Source: Coniella vitis (Eukaryota > Ascomycota > Sordariomycetes > Diaporthales > Schizoparmaceae). Taken from it: DNA of 64,000 bases. A program made the position numbers and the translations under genes. Location: positions 1,426,001 through 1,490,000 of the forward strand of contig WUJK01000006.1 of assembly GCA_011317545.1 (NCBI GenBank), in the 5' to 3' direction. Below, piece by piece: positions 33,501 to 46,078 of this stretch. Each line of letters opens with the position of its first letter. Position 1 is the stretch's first letter. The notes under the pieces were generated by a model. That model searched no databases. It saw nothing but the letters and a program-made list of their open reading frames with translations, and was not told the DNA's origin.

Positions 33501-34169
33501 GTCGAGGTGCGTGAGAATGCCAAAGACGTTGCCAGGCATACCTGTTGCGGCCAGGACGTTGAGAAACTCCATTGTCTCCATTTCGAAGCCATAGTTTCCG
33601 TCAATCATGAGGAGCACAATGTCTGCAACCTTGGCGATGTCGACCATGGCCTCGAGCTCGTTAGGGCATTCGAGGAATGTCAGCCGCTGCTTCTTGGAAG
33701 TTACGACGGTAACGGGACCCTGAGGGTCTGTAATAGTTTCTTTCGCATAGCGGCGGATCAAGCTCTTGAGGAGAGTCGTTTTGCCCACGCCGGGGGGGCC
33801 GACAATCGTGACGAGACGTGGAGGAGGTTCATCGGGGAGGCGGTCAACTTGGGGAACGTGGAAGCGTTTCTCTTTGATCTAGGCCAAGATGAGAGTAAGG
33901 TGAGCGAGATCCCTCACGGACAACCAAGTAAGTAATGAAGACAGAATATAACAAGTGACCTACGTCTGATGAGCGAGCAGCCTGCTTCTGGAGTTTGCCA
34001 GGCCGGTGGACCGCAAAGGCCTTCGGATTGGGGCCTGTTTGCGATGATTGTAAGTCCCAGATGGTCGAGATCTTTCGAGAACTTGTTCAGCAGGGAATAA
34101 CACACCTCCAGAGTTTTTGGCCTTCTTCTCCTTGGACTTGCGATGAGGCTTGTGTGCCTGGCCGTCCAT
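30576..34169 (-). CDS. BMS1: Ribosome biogenesis GTPase Bms1
   Basis: Bms1 is a nucleolar GTPase of the U3 snoRNP/SSU processome. It delivers Rcl1 and is required for 18S rRNA maturation. Exons 34169-34106, 34034-33964 and 33878-30576 give about 1145 residues. The start MDGQAHKPHRKSKEKK and NPKAFAVHRPGKLQKQ are conserved. The Walker A loop is GPPGVGKTT (about residues 72-80), followed by VTSKKQRLTFLECPNEL, LMIDGNYGFEMETMEFLN and GILTHLD (G-domain motifs). A long acidic middle region precedes the C-terminal Bms1/Tsr1 domain (GDPLIFSLGWRRFQTLP, HCFGTFYGP, FLRAWYPIKPHRFYNPV) and a Lys/Arg-rich tail ending GGGKRRR. The first two short exons are needed to reach the conserved N-terminus. Confidence 0.96.
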
Positions 34170-35233
34170 CTTTGCAAAGGTTGCTAATGAGAGAATTCCA
34201 CCTTCAATCTTTAGAGGCGACAACGGCGAAAAGAGGTCGCATCTGACCGCGAATATGGGACAAAATTTCAGGCGGCCGGCTTATCGATAAGAAAGGTACA
34301 GGGGTCCAGCGCTTTGAGTTGCGGGCGCCCGTAGAGCACCGTACTAAGTACAGTGCGCTTCAAAGTATCTATGTAAAAGTAGCAAGATACTTGGTTACAT
34401 CTCACTTGGCAAACACCTGATGAATACCAATATCCACTTACTATGTATACAGAACAGTACCGTAGACTACCTACGTACTAGTAGATACGTAGATATGTAT
34501 GAGTGCCGTTCCTTCGCACCATTGATTTGCGGCACTGTTCAACGCGAGACCTGGACAATATTCCATGAACGCGGTGTTGTTGCAAACCTCGAGTGATTAT
34601 TATGTACATAATAGACCGTGGGGGAGATTGCAAACGCGTTGTCCCATTCGTACCCAACCAATGCGCATCAATCCTACTTGCATTGCGTCTTTATGCAATT
34701 TCGCCCACTTTTCAATGCTGCAGCCCATTCTACTAAACTTAGTATCGTCACTCAGTTGGAAAATAACAAAGCCTCCAAGACTTGGGTGTTTGGACCTACA
34801 TACTATGTAGTACTATGTACTGGGTGAGAGGAAATCTGAGAGAACAGATCTCTGAGTTGTCCCTATCATGTACTTGAATATACGGCCGTGGGTAGGCGGT
34901 GTCTGACAGGCTGCCACAGGCAATCACTAGCCGCGTTTGCCCGCTGATTGTGCCCACTAGAAGTCCACTTGCAGGGCGTTCAGCGCATGACGTAGGCACC
35001 CAAGGCCGCTTAGCTGGCATGGCAGGCATGGGTCTCGAGGTTGCGACTGACCTTCGTACTTCGTTACCATCTACTTATAACCCATCCACCCCGTGCATGT
35101 CCCTCGTCCCAGGCAATACCCTTTCCCAAGAGACAACGACGACCTTTACACTACTGTTACCGCTACTACTACTACTACCTTCTCCTTCAATATCTTTCTA
35201 TAATATTGTTTCAAGACCATATCAACAATCAAC
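34170..35233. other. Divergent spacer, BMS1 / proteinase inhibitor
   Basis: No gene seen. Many stretched words of the TACTATG/CATAGTA family occur (near 34440 and 34798-34820, for example). The right end (35130-35233) is a CT/ACT-rich leader for the small downstream gene. Confidence 0.5.
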
Positions 35234-35682
35234 ATGCCTAGCATCATTGTAAGTTTCTAGCTGGTCTCTGTGTTTGCTGGCTCCCACCGGCTGACGATTT
35301 CCTTTAGGTCAGCCTTTCCAAGTCCTCCACCACGGAGCAGGTCGAAGCGTAAGATTACGAACACCAACTTTGGATTGCCAAAAGAGGCGACATATACTAA
35401 CAGGACAACAAACGAAGTGCGGCCAAACAGGCTGAGGAAAAGGGCTGGACTGTCACCAACAAGTACACCTCCACCATCAAGGGTTTCTCGTACGTCTCCT
35501 CGTTTCTTTTCTCTCTCACTCTGCTCTCTGCAACGCACACCACCGTGCTGATGATTGTGTCCACTTGCAGCGCTACCAAAGATGTGCCTGAGGGCTCCGC
35601 TGCTACCCAAGATGTCGAGGCGCTCAAGACCGTCGAGGGCGTGGAGGATATCGAGTTCGACTCGACCGTGACAACGCAGTAG
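35234..35682 (+). CDS. Small Pbi2-like (inhibitor I9) proteinase inhibitor
   Basis: A 79-residue protein in four exons: 35234-35248, 35308-35348, 35418-35489 and 35571-35682. The spliced product reads MPSIIVSLSKS, TTEQVEAAAKQAEEKGW, YTSTIKGFSATKDV and VEGVEDIEFDSTVTTQ. Length and pattern (N-terminal IIVSL strand, helix EQVEA..., central IKGF, acidic C-terminal strand) match the inhibitor I9/yeast Pbi2 family. Yeast Pbi2 inhibits vacuolar proteinase B and aids vacuole fusion. I infer the same fold, and the exact target here is not shown. The five-codon first exon and an exon 3 acceptor ending GAAG (not CAG) make it easy for gene callers to miss. Confidence 0.8.
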
Positions 35683-36101
35683 ACGATAGCGGCATCTAGA
35701 AATGGTCCTGCAATGATAGACAGGGGAAGCCCGCTGTGGAGCTCACAGGAGGTGCTGATGCTTATTACGAATGAACTGCAACTCCCTTAGCATCGTACTT
35801 TACAATCAATACCACTATACCACCAACAACATGAAAGCAGAGGGCGGCTTCTTTGTTGACTGCTTCTTTGCCTGTGATCGCGTCAGCGCAGTGGGGTGGG
35901 GTTCCTGTCGCGGGGTAAGGGACGCTTCCCAGGGCCCCCTTGGCTGACGTGCTTATCTTATCAGTAGAGTACTATGTACTTCGGTGCTCTACCCCTGGCT
36001 TGTCTCGCATGTGCCGATGAGATCACTCTATTCCCACCTCAGCTTTCTCTCCGCATTCCCAGTGCAGCAGTTGTCCACCTGATCTTTCCTGCAATGCCGC
36101 C
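35683..36101. other. Short spacer
   Basis: 3' flank of the small inhibitor gene and 5' flank of the kinase gene. It includes one GTACTATGTAC word (about 35969-35979). Nothing else seen. Confidence 0.5.
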
Positions 36102-37643
36102 ATGAACTGGACAGCGAGGCCGTTGAGGCGCTCTCACGCCTCGAGAGCCTCTAAAATACCTTATCTCGCTCCTTACACAGCCAGGAGCACTTTCTTTGCT
36201 CTTCCTGCCACCCGCCAACGCTTGCTGCACACAGGCTTCCCTCGTAACAACGACCAAGTGCCGCAATTGGCTAAGCAACCTCTCCACCACTTGAGCCTCG
36301 CCGACCTGATCAAGTAAGAATCCCAGCCTAACCCACAGTTCAGACCACTTTGGCATACATTAGTTTGATCTGACTGCTTGAATCCCGACAGACACGGGCG
36401 CCCCCCCCTCTCAGCTGAGGCATTGCTCTCCTCTGCGCGCTTCACACTCTCCCTGCTGCCCATCCGCCTCGCCCACCGGATCCAGGCTCTGCGCAACCTG
36501 CCGTACATAGTCGTGTCCAACAGCAACATCACCAAGATCTATAACAACTACCAGCACTCACTTTCCACCCTCCTTCCCTGGCTGGACGGTGGCTCCTCGC
36601 CCAGACATACACTGTCCACCCTTGAAGACGAGATTCGTTTCACCGAGGTTCTCGCTGAGCTAGTCCAAACCCACACCGACACCATTCCCTTGCTGGCTCA
36701 AGGTTTCCTTGAATGTCGCCGCTACATCTCGCCCGCAGAAGTCACGCGCTTCCTCGATGAGCACCTCCGCGCCCGTATCGGTACCCGCCTCATTGCCGAG
36801 CAGCATATTGCCCTGCACTTTTCGAGCACCCCGCACTTCGATCCGAGCGCAAGCCCGACTCCATGCCCGGACCACCCGAGCTTCATTGGTGTCATCGACA
36901 CGGCCCTGCGGCCCGCGAGCGTGGTCGACAGCTGCGGCGGCTTTGTCGCTGAAATCTGCGAGCTCAAGTACGGCGTGCGGCCCCGCTGGGAAATCGACGG
37001 TGACCCAGAGACGACGTTTGCCTTTGTGCCCAACCACCTTGAGTACATTGTTACGGAGCTGCTCAAGAATGCCTTTCGCTCTACAGTTGAGAGCGGCATG
37101 ACGCGTGAACCCGTTGTCATCACCATTGCCCCCGAGCCACCCACCGCCGAAGGGAAACCACAATCTGAAAAGCAGAATGACATCAGCCGTAGAAGCAGCA
37201 GCAATGGACATCCAGGAGACGATGACACCGTGGAACTGAACCTTCCGCATTCTGAAAAGGGCCATTTTCAGAACGACGCCATCAAACCGCTCGACGACAA
37301 CGCACCGGGCGTGACGATCCGCATCCGCGATCGCGGCGGTGGCATTAGCCCCGACGTGTTGCCAAATATCTGGTCCTACTCCTTTACCACGGTTAGCGAG
37401 GATGACGACGACATGATGCCAGGCGGAAGCAGCGTCGGCGGTGGTGGGGGTACGTCTATTGACGCCCTCAATGTTATTACGAGTGCCAACGGAGGCGGGA
37501 GCTCGATTGCAGGCTTGGGCTACGGATTGCCGCTGAGTAGAGCATATGCCGAGTACTTTGGTGGCGGCGTCGCCGTGCAGAGTCTGTATGGCTGGGGCAC
37601 TGACGTTTACTTGAGGCTGAAGGGCGTTGGCAAAATAGAGTAA
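36102..37643 (+). CDS. Mitochondrial PDH/BCKDH-type protein kinase
   Basis: This is a GHKL-fold protein kinase of the mitochondrial pyruvate/branched-chain dehydrogenase kinase family, which phosphorylates E1-alpha and shuts the complex off. Exons 36102-36313 and 36392-37643 give about 487 residues. The N-terminus (NWTARPLRRSHASRASK, LLHTGFPRNN) is Arg/Ser-rich with no early acidic residue, as expected of a mitochondrial presequence. The regulatory helical domain contains LPIRLAHRIQALRNLPYIVVSN. The ATP site shows an N-box (HLEYIVTELLKNAF), a G1 box (IRDRGGGISPDVLPNIWSYS) and a G2 box (GLGYGLPLSRAYAEYFGG). A Ser/Asp-rich insertion lies between N- and G1-boxes. I cannot tell Pkp1- from Pkp2-type substrate preference by eye. 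Confidence 0.92.
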
Positions 37644-38310
37644 GGCATCTTTCTGATTTGTTCTGCTCAACTGATTCGTCTGCCTATGTATACTCTTGAT
37701 AGTAGAGAGTCAAGGAAACTGACATTCTCCGCCCAAATCGACAGACAGCAGACAACCCCATCATCGTCATCATCATCAAAGTCACGAAAGTAATTGGTAC
37801 CACTTCCGAAAGCCAATACATTGAACAAGTGCACACCAGACGAAACATGAGGAAAGAAGACAATAGCTGAGGTCACACGATATTCAATTACAAGCAAATT
37901 ACGCTCTTGTACTTTACCCACTCGCTTTCAGTAGAAGGAAGACGCTGTCCAACATAGTCAACAGCAATGTATGATGCGATAATTGCCAGTACCAAATCAG
38001 AAACAGAGAGACCTAAATAGACATGTGCCTCGAAATTCAGCCAGGAGATTAATTATACCATTGCCCATGTCCTTGACCCACTCGATATGTGGTGGTTATG
38101 TCTGAAAGATTGTCGTTGTGTTGTCTGATTCGAAATCTTGCAACGCCGCCGTGACATGAATTTTTCTTCTCTTCATTTTTCCGCCTCAACATCGTCCGAT
38201 ATCAAAACGAACAAAATAATTCATCCCGCTCTGTTAATGCACCTCCCAAAAAAAATCATGTGCACAAAGAGATTAAAATCACAAAAAAATTGACAGCTGA
38301 GCGAGCAAGC
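37644..38310. other. Convergent 3' spacer, kinase / class VII chitin synthase
   Basis: 3' flanks of two convergent genes. No gene or strong repeat seen. Confidence 0.55.
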
Positions 38311-41300
38311 CTACATATTGGCCAACTCATTGTCAATCTGCCGATCCATATAGGTACGTCTCTCGCCAACCAGCTCGGTTTGCAATCTCTGCTCCACCAG
38401 TGCCCGCACCTGCTTCTTAGTGATAGTGTCTAGGTCGACCTCACCCAAGACAGCTTGAATGCACTCGGTAATCGCCAAATCATCAGGACCTTGGACACCA
38501 GGGCCGCGCGAGAAGTCCACCGCAGACGGCGAACCTTGGTACCCGCTCATGGCTGTGCCAGCGCGGCTTTGGGCATACCCAGCAGCCATCACTGTGGATG
38601 CAGGCCGATCCTGGTACGGGGAGTTGTCTCGGTCCAGTGCAGTACCGACACTATACGTGCTCTGTTGACGCAAGTGTGTTGAAGGGTGGTCGGTATAGGG
38701 TGCCGTCAAGGTGCTGTTGCGAGACATGTGGCCGGTATGGAATGGAGCTGGAGACTGAGGTGGGGCCATGTACGCGCCACGGCCGGGGACCCCAGTGAGG
38801 ATGCTCGGTTGCCGGACCGACGAGTAGACACTCTTCATGTCGTCAAGCTCGTATTCTCCAGCCATGGCACCAGGGTGGTAATATTCCTGAATGTGCTCAG
38901 CCATACCGCCTTTCTCATTGTAGTTGCCGCGCCGTCCTGGAAGGTTGTTCTGCAAGGCATAGTCGTCCCAGCGCTGAAGCGGGATGGAGCGGGGGTCGAA
39001 GCCCTCGTCTTCCTCAGCGACAAACTGCTTTTGACCCTTTTCACCAATAACGACACGCGTGTTACCCCAGGAGAAGTTATCCTGGTTCCAGAACGAGTAA
39101 ATGGGCAAGATGAAGGAATAGACAGGGTAGGCAAGGAGGTAAATGATCATCCAGCCAACATGTTGCCACTGGCGCTTTAAGATGAAGATGAGCGCCTGCA
39201 AGCCGTACACACCTGCGAGCATGGCAATAGTGATGACAGGGAAGGCGCCTTGATGTGTAGCCACCTTATAGATAAGGTAGGCCAGATAGCATGTCGTGGC
39301 GGGGAGGATGATGGTTCCAGTTAGGTCAATCAAAACGACAAAGCGCATGCTAAAACAACAGAAGCCGCACATGTCTTTGAGACGCATCAGCTCGACCAAG
39401 TTATGGATTGTAGAGTTAATCCATCGTCGACGCTGGGAAAGCAGAACGCTCCAGGTCTCGGGGGCAGCTGTTTGACAGTATGCGTCAGGCGTAAACTTGA
39501 AGTGCATCTGCGGGAAGTGTTTGGTCATGATTGTCGTTAAGTATCGATCCTCTCCTAGAGACAGTAGGTTCTTTTTATGGAGGGTATCAACTTGACAGTC
39601 ACTGTAGTCCAGGATGACTTCGTCCGAGATAATCAGAGGCTTGCCGCGGTCTGCTGTCCTTAAACGATACATGGTGAAACTAGAGTTGAAAAAGAAGGAC
39701 CGAATTAGTTTTGGCAGATCCTGACAATGCAATTCTACGACGAAGCAAGGAGGGACTTTGGTTTTTTCACTTACCATCCCGGCAAACAGGTAACACTACC
39801 AAAGAGAGATTCGAATGCCTTTGCGAGGTTGTGAGAAATAAAGTATTCGTAAACCTGGATCATTGTCCACCACGACCGTTCTTCATTCTGTAAGCTGGTT
39901 TCGCCACAGATGCCTGCAATCTTCTTGTTGTTGGCACACCGTGCTACTAGTCGATTGAGTGAGTCCTCCCGGACACAGGTGTCGGCATCAATCATCAAGA
40001 GATACTCGTATAGTTCCGGATCCACGCCAATGATGTTGTTGATCTGGTGAAACATTTCTAGCTCCAGAGGGCTCATTGGCGCGCGGTGGTGTACACGGTT
40101 CAAGAAACTCATCAGTAGGATCTGGGAGTCGCGCTTGCCACGGTTGCCAGGCTTCGCCTGGGCCTGCTCGACTTCCCTGCCGCATTTGACGACAACGATA
40201 TACGGGACAACGTTGCCCTCAAACTCGTAGAGCCCAGAATAGACCTTTCCATAGTTCAGCTGTTGGCTGCCAGCACCGACGGACTTGAAGGGCAACACTG
40301 GTGGGTCAACCTTGGGGTCAACACCGAGAATATCAAGAACGATCTTTGGTGTGGGCCGATCGTTACCAGCACCCGTAATCAGACCGTCACAAATAACACA
40401 AATGAGTTTACGCTTGTTATCGTATTGAAGAGCCGTCAGGGAATCCAGGGCCTTTCTGAGCGAATCTTCGCCTTCAGTATACGCCGGTACCTGGCAAATG
40501 ACAAACTTGTCTTGAGGTGTCGGCTTCCGCTTTGAGCCAAATTGAAGAGCAGACAAGAACTTGATTAAAATGACTGCGCAGAGAATGATGGTGAATGCAA
40601 GGAGAATGTAGTTGTTGAACTCGCACCTGGCGGTGTGTCGAAAGTCGATGATGCCAACATAGAAAGTGTTCTCCATGCAATTCAAACTGTTCATCAAACT
40701 GGCATACGCTGTGCCGTTGCCAGACTTTTTGGCCTCCTGGATGAGCTTGTTCCATTGGGAGGTGACATCTTCGCCATAGTTGTCTTCCGCAACTGACATC
40801 ATGTCCGTGTTGAGGAACTCATAGCTGCTCTCTTCATTCATCAGACTTAGTGTGTAGGTGTAATCGGTCAAGTCGTAGATCTTGTTGTTGTAAATGACCC
40901 AATCATGGTAGCCGTTTGAACCTTGGCTTTTGACATAGCTCTTTTCCCAAACGAGTCGTCCCTTGTAGTAGTCTTTGATTTTGGGCAAGAATGTCTCGTT
41001 GTACCAATATGTGTTGTGCAGGGCACTTGTGGTATCCGCTTGGTAGTAGCCAGAAGTATGCTCCGCTTCAGAATAGGTTGGAGTAGTATTGGCGTAAAGC
41101 TCGATCGTTTTGTCGGTAACAAGACCAGGGCAAGCAAGGATCAATGGAGGCACGAAGTATTCGTCTAGGATTTCTCCAGCAAACAACTTCATCAGACTTG
41201 ACGTCGTTTCTGTTGAGGTGTCGCTGTGCTGCTCCTTCCAGAATTTTGAAATATCGTAGACCTTACCACGAATGCCGACATAGAAATCGTTATCTCCAGT

Positions 41301-43954
41301 GTGTTGAGCAACCTCTTTATAGTTCCAAACTTTGTCGTAGTTAGGACATATCAAGGTTCCAAAGAAGACAATCCAGAAGATGATGAAACAGTTGATGAGC
41401 GTAATGAGGAAGCACAAGACGACCTTTTCGCGCCAAGCCATTCTGACATCAGGCCGCTTCATGCGGCCAACAAAGCTGAGAAGTGGCGACGGAATCCAAA
41501 AAGTCAATGCCCATACAAATGCGACCCAGGCGCGTCGGCCTTTGGTAACTTGCTCCTCCTTGATGGTTTTGCCCTCGAGAAGTTCTGGGTCAATGCCACC
41601 AACAAACTGGCCCTCGCTATTGTATTGGTACTCGCCTCGCCGATAATCACCCTTGGTACCAAGACCGTAGTCGCCCTTGTGGACCGGAAGAACACTTTGT
41701 GGCCGTTGAGAAGCAGCCATTGAGGGAGCACGAGACCCACCAGCGAGCCCCAGAGCCGCAGGGCCGAGGAGTGTAGCTTGAGACCGGTTCCGTTGTTGGA
41801 CCAGACCCTCATTGCTGTCGTTTGCATTGGAGTCACCAAACGGAGACTGGCCAAAGAAGCCACTGCCATTACTCTGAGCAGAGTAACCAGTTTCGAGGCC
41901 GTGCAAGCCCAGCGAGCTGCCCATGCCGGCTCCCAAGTGCATGCCAGCAGGGGCGGCCTGTCGGTTGTCGATCATGACCTCTGCCTCCCACCATGCACTC
42001 TCGTGCATCCAGACGCGTTCGTTGCCGACAATCACTTCTCCATTGGTCCAGCCACGTTCCATGAGCCAGTTCTGGATGCCTTCTTTCCCCTCCCCGCAGC
42101 CAAGCACTGAGTAACGTGTAACAAATTCTTCGTGGTCGAAATCGGCCGTGAAGTCCAAGTTCTTATTGCGCCGATTTGCCCATTCTGGCAGTCTCCAAGA
42201 TCGAAGCTGACGAGAAACAGTGCCCGCGGACCACGCAGACGTGATGGAGGGCAGGCCCGCGATCGTGGCGGGCGCCTCGTCAGTAGGGTGGATCGAGAGA
42301 TGATGCCAAGCGCGACTGCTGCTGAGCAGGGCTGGCAGGTCAATCCGGGCATTCCGGCCCAGATTGATACCCTCGCCCTCCACAGGAAAAAGTAGCTTCT
42401 TCAAGAAGCCATCTTCGTCCGCGGCGTATGCAAGCTTCTCGAGTATTTCCTCCCTCTTTTCCAGTGTGTGCAGCCTATCGCGTCCAGCAGGGCCCGACAT
42501 GATGCCCAAATCAGGTGCAGCCGCAGTCACAGCATTCTGCATTTCACGGACGACAGAGCTACCAGTAGCGGGAACGTCAAGTCCATCAGCCTTCATCTCC
42601 GCATTGATACCCATAGTGTCGTCGAAGACTCCTCGGAGGGCCAGCGCCTTGCCCAATTCTGGGTCGGGAACCTCCACAATTGTGAGGCACACAGTGTCCT
42701 GATTACCGTCACTGTTGGGTGTACGAACACCACCCTCACTGCTACTACTGTCGTCGGCCGACCGAGATGGGCCACCCATCTCCGCAGAAATTGCTGCATT
42801 AGCCTTGGTGATTACCCAGTCCACCAAAGCTTCATATAATCCACCAATAAATGTCTGCCGATCCTCAGTGCTGCATTGGGTTGCGAGCACTTCGGGATCA
42901 ACTCCCAACAGCCCGCTGGCATCCTCAATAATGTCGTCCAAGGACTCTTCGTCGATTTGGTAGTCAAGCGTGTTGCCCAACTTCAAAACACCAGCCAAGG
43001 TGGAGATGAGGCTTCTGTGAGCAGCACCCTTGATACCAATGTGCTTGAGAGCGTCCCGAAAATCATCGGCAGCCGCACCATCGTCAGAGTTGATCAAGTA
43101 GGAGGGCGGATCGTACGTGCCGGACCGCTTGAGAAGCGTATACGACTCCGGTGCCTTGAGGCTGAGGAACTCGCGCTCTGCAGGTGTAGCGCCAGAATTC
43201 AACAGGTAATAAAAGACGTCAAAGGCTCGGTAACCCGCCTGTGCGGGGACATTCAAAAGGCCCTTGTCCGTGTCAATGCCTCCTTGTGAAAGGGCTACCG
43301 AAGCAGCTTGAATATCCCCAGTCAGGTTCAGCGTCAGTGTGACGGCGAGGGCGGCCTGTCGAGGACTGGAGGGATTGTTTGGCGTGACGCATCGTATGAA
43401 GGGAAGGATGGCCTCAAGCGACCTGAACAGCACGGGGGGGACTGGTACGGGAAGGGAGTTCTGAAGAAATGGTACGAGCACAGAAGGAGTAGATGTGTGC
43501 AAGGAGCTGCCATGTCAAAATCAGCTTCCATTACGCGAACACGAGGAATGGCAGACTTTTGCAGTTCGTGAACATACCTGAGAATCACAGCACCATCCTC
43601 AGCGCGTCTCCTGGCGTGTTCCCAAGCCTTTGCACCGAGCGAAACATCAATTGTACCTCCGGTTGACGGGTTCGGCGGCGGAGGGTTGGCCGTGAGCCAC
43701 GTGTTAACGACGACACTAAAGTTCCAGTCAGTACCGAACGATTTTGGACACCGGCAAGCCAGTGTTTGGATGAACGCGGATGCTTACCTAGACCCAGCGT
43801 CGAGACTATACGCTCTACCCTCGATGTAGATGTTGTGGATAGAGTTCAGCAGCGTAGTGGTGCTAACTTGGATAGACTGCTGGCCTGTTCCTCTCGAGGC
43901 ACCACCCAACATGTCTGACGAAGCCACCGAGTACATGGACATTCGGTTCGCCAT
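38311..43954 (-). CDS. csmB: Class VII chitin synthase with P-loop-less myosin-like domain
   Basis: It polymerises UDP-GlcNAc into chitin at the plasma membrane of hyphal tips and septa. Exons 43954-43788, 43715-43578, 43506-39775 and 39679-38311 give about 1801 residues. The N-terminal third resembles a myosin motor but lacks a Walker A (GESGSGKT) loop. That is the class VII hallmark, in contrast to the neighbour. A cytochrome b5-like segment (NDFYVGIRGKVYDISKFW) lies between membrane helices. The catalytic domain has VPAYTEGEDSLRKALDSL, MIDADTCV, LGEDRYLTTIM (about 1389) and SQRRRWINST (about 1428). The C-terminus carries a DEK-C-like helix bundle (DTITKKQVRALVEQRL). The intron at 39680-39774 splits the Cys of CLPGCFTMYR. 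It is divergently arranged with the class V gene. Confidence 0.95.
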
Positions 43955-45804
43955 GGTGGGCAAATATTCTCCTATCCTGTGACGCCCGCCAGGCCAAATC
44001 ACGGATGTTGAGGAAGCCTCGAGCCTCGAGAACGCGTGATTCTTCTCTCCAGACTTTTCCAAGTATTCACAGTGCCGGTCGGGGGTGTTCAAGGAACCAA
44101 GCTAGAGGAGCTGAATGGTGTTCAAGCGAGTGTCGCGACGTAGGTCGTGGTTCGAATCGGCGTGTAGGCGAGAGGCTCGTTCGCGAGAAAGCGCATATAG
44201 GCCAAAAACCGAGATATTAATTTATGGTCCTCTTATTGTATTCCCTTGCGACCAAGCAAGCCGGGAGAATTGCAAAGCCACCAAACGAAGAAAGAGATAT
44301 CCAAGGCAGGCACAAACAACAATGAGGCCAAAAAAACAACCCCCAAAGCGAGTGAGGCGGCTGAATCTGCGGATAAGAGGGTTGAGGGGGAGGTAAACGG
44401 ACGAGAAGGCAGACAAGAAGCAAAAGCACTCTCAAGCAGCAGCAATATCCGGTACGAAGAATGGCGCCCGGACTGGCACCAACGCGGTGGCAGCCAGTGA
44501 TAGACTTCCTGAATGTACCATTGCTTACTTGGAAGGAGTGCCCTGAAATCTGAAGATGCCTGCTGGAGACCACTAGCCTCAAGGCGCGCTCAACTACGAT
44601 GGGGCTCTACACTTCAGAGTGGAGCTGGGTAGCCCCTGCCAGAGGCCCCAAGTACTGTATACAGAGAATGAGCCAGAAAATCAGTGAGGTAGCAGGTACT
44701 ACGGCAGGCTGTTGGGTCCAAAAATGCAGAGTAAGTACCGGGAATTGGGCATACTATGTGACGGTGAGATCTTTTGGCAAGCTGGTCCTGATATGTAGAA
44801 GCGGAACCAGCAAAGACAGGGAATGACTTTCTCTTCAATCAGCAATTCATTTGAGCATCTCACTGCACTATTCACTATCGTATACACATAGAATACTGAA
44901 AATGGCAAGCGGACACTTTGCTGAGTGGTGCTGGAGATGCACTACTTACTATATGAAGTACTATAGTAGTGTACTATGTACTATGTAAGTGTACAATCTC
45001 AGACCCGCCATGATACTCGAGTGCATACTAGATAGCCAGTAGCCAGGCAGTGGCCCGTCCATTCAGGGGCTCGTCAATGTTAATAACACGCTTAATAAAA
45101 GCACGATTGGCCTTGGTGCAAGCGCGAAGCATGTTGCAGCAAAAATCGCTATGTACTACCAGGCCGGCCAGCTTAGGGATGTACTGGCAGGCCGGCAGGC
45201 TGGCACCCCGTATTCCACAGGCCTGGCATGTCTAAAAATATCGAGTTTACATATACGATATAGCCTGTATGGGTGGGATGTGGCACCACCACAAAGGCAG
45301 CTGGTGCGGAAGGCTCTCTGGCTCTGTCGCTCCTTTAACAGTTACTATAGTAAAGGTGCGATGGCAAAATCCGAATCGCTTAAAATTGGATCTCTTGCCC
45401 GCAAAAGGACTGTCCAGAGGGGAATACGAGGGGCTAAAAAGTCTGCTCTTGTCAGGCCAGCCACCCACTCAGGCAATGCGGCGACATGCAGTCGAACACG
45501 ACAGAAACACAACAGTGCGGTTATCAACAACAAAGACTTTTTTTTTGCCTTTACAATCCTGCTTGATAAGCTACAAGGTCGGATGATGACGGGGTCAGCA
45601 TCACGAGAAAATCATGTTGCGTCTGGTCTCAGAGAAAAGAAAAAAAAACCAAAACCACAAGCCTCCTGCATAGTATATTTGCGACGTTGTTCGTTACTGG
45701 TATACGCAGTAGTCGAGCCCGTATCCAAGCAGTCAGCAGCCAAGCACTGCACCATCCCAGATGGACAAGATCCACCGGGGGCTGGGGGCTGCAGCCGATC
45801 TTTA

Positions 45805-45827
45805 CCCCACTGACATTGTTCAGGCCT
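45805..45827. repeat. 23-bp direct repeat, copy 1
   Basis: CCCCACTGACATTGTTCAGG and the next three bases match the copy at 46056-46078 except for two transitions. Confidence 0.85.
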
Positions 45828-45885
45828 CGTACCATACTATGGTATCATGGGTAATAAGTGTTGGCCCCGCAAGTACCCGCGCTAG

Positions 45886-45946
45886 CAATAAGGGTTCGGG
45901 TTACGGGTGGGCTGCGTATTTTTGCTATAAGAATTAGGGTTAGGGT
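45886..45946. repeat. Interstitial telomere-like repeats
   Basis: Two exact tandem TTAGGG units (45934-45945) follow a degenerate GGGTTC-GGGTTA-CGGG stretch at about 45888-45907. TTAGGG is the usual telomere repeat of filamentous ascomycetes. The tract is short and may be coincidental. Confidence 0.5.
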
Positions 45947-46055
45947 ATGTAGTTTGCTTGAAAATACCGTAAGTTTCGCTGATCTCGGTACGTACCTCGG
46001 CGCGCTAAGCTAAATTTAATTCTACAGCGTAGTAAACGCGCCCCACAGTGACGCG

Positions 46056-46078
46056 CCCCACTGACATTATTTAGGCCT
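46056..46078. repeat. 23-bp direct repeat, copy 2
   Basis: It matches the copy at 45805-45827 at 21 of 23 positions. Both differences are transitions (G to A and C to T in this copy), as would be left by repeat-induced point mutation, though two changes prove nothing. Confidence 0.85.

Noticed and set aside
44110..44185. tRNA-like T-arm GGTTCGAATC
   Set aside because: The flanking bases do not form a T-stem and no A-box or acceptor stem pairs around it.
45151..45813. 220-codon open frame in the chitin synthase spacer
   Set aside because: No recognisable domain, an odd composition, and it sits within repeat-laden promoter DNA. Without expression evidence I do not call it a gene.
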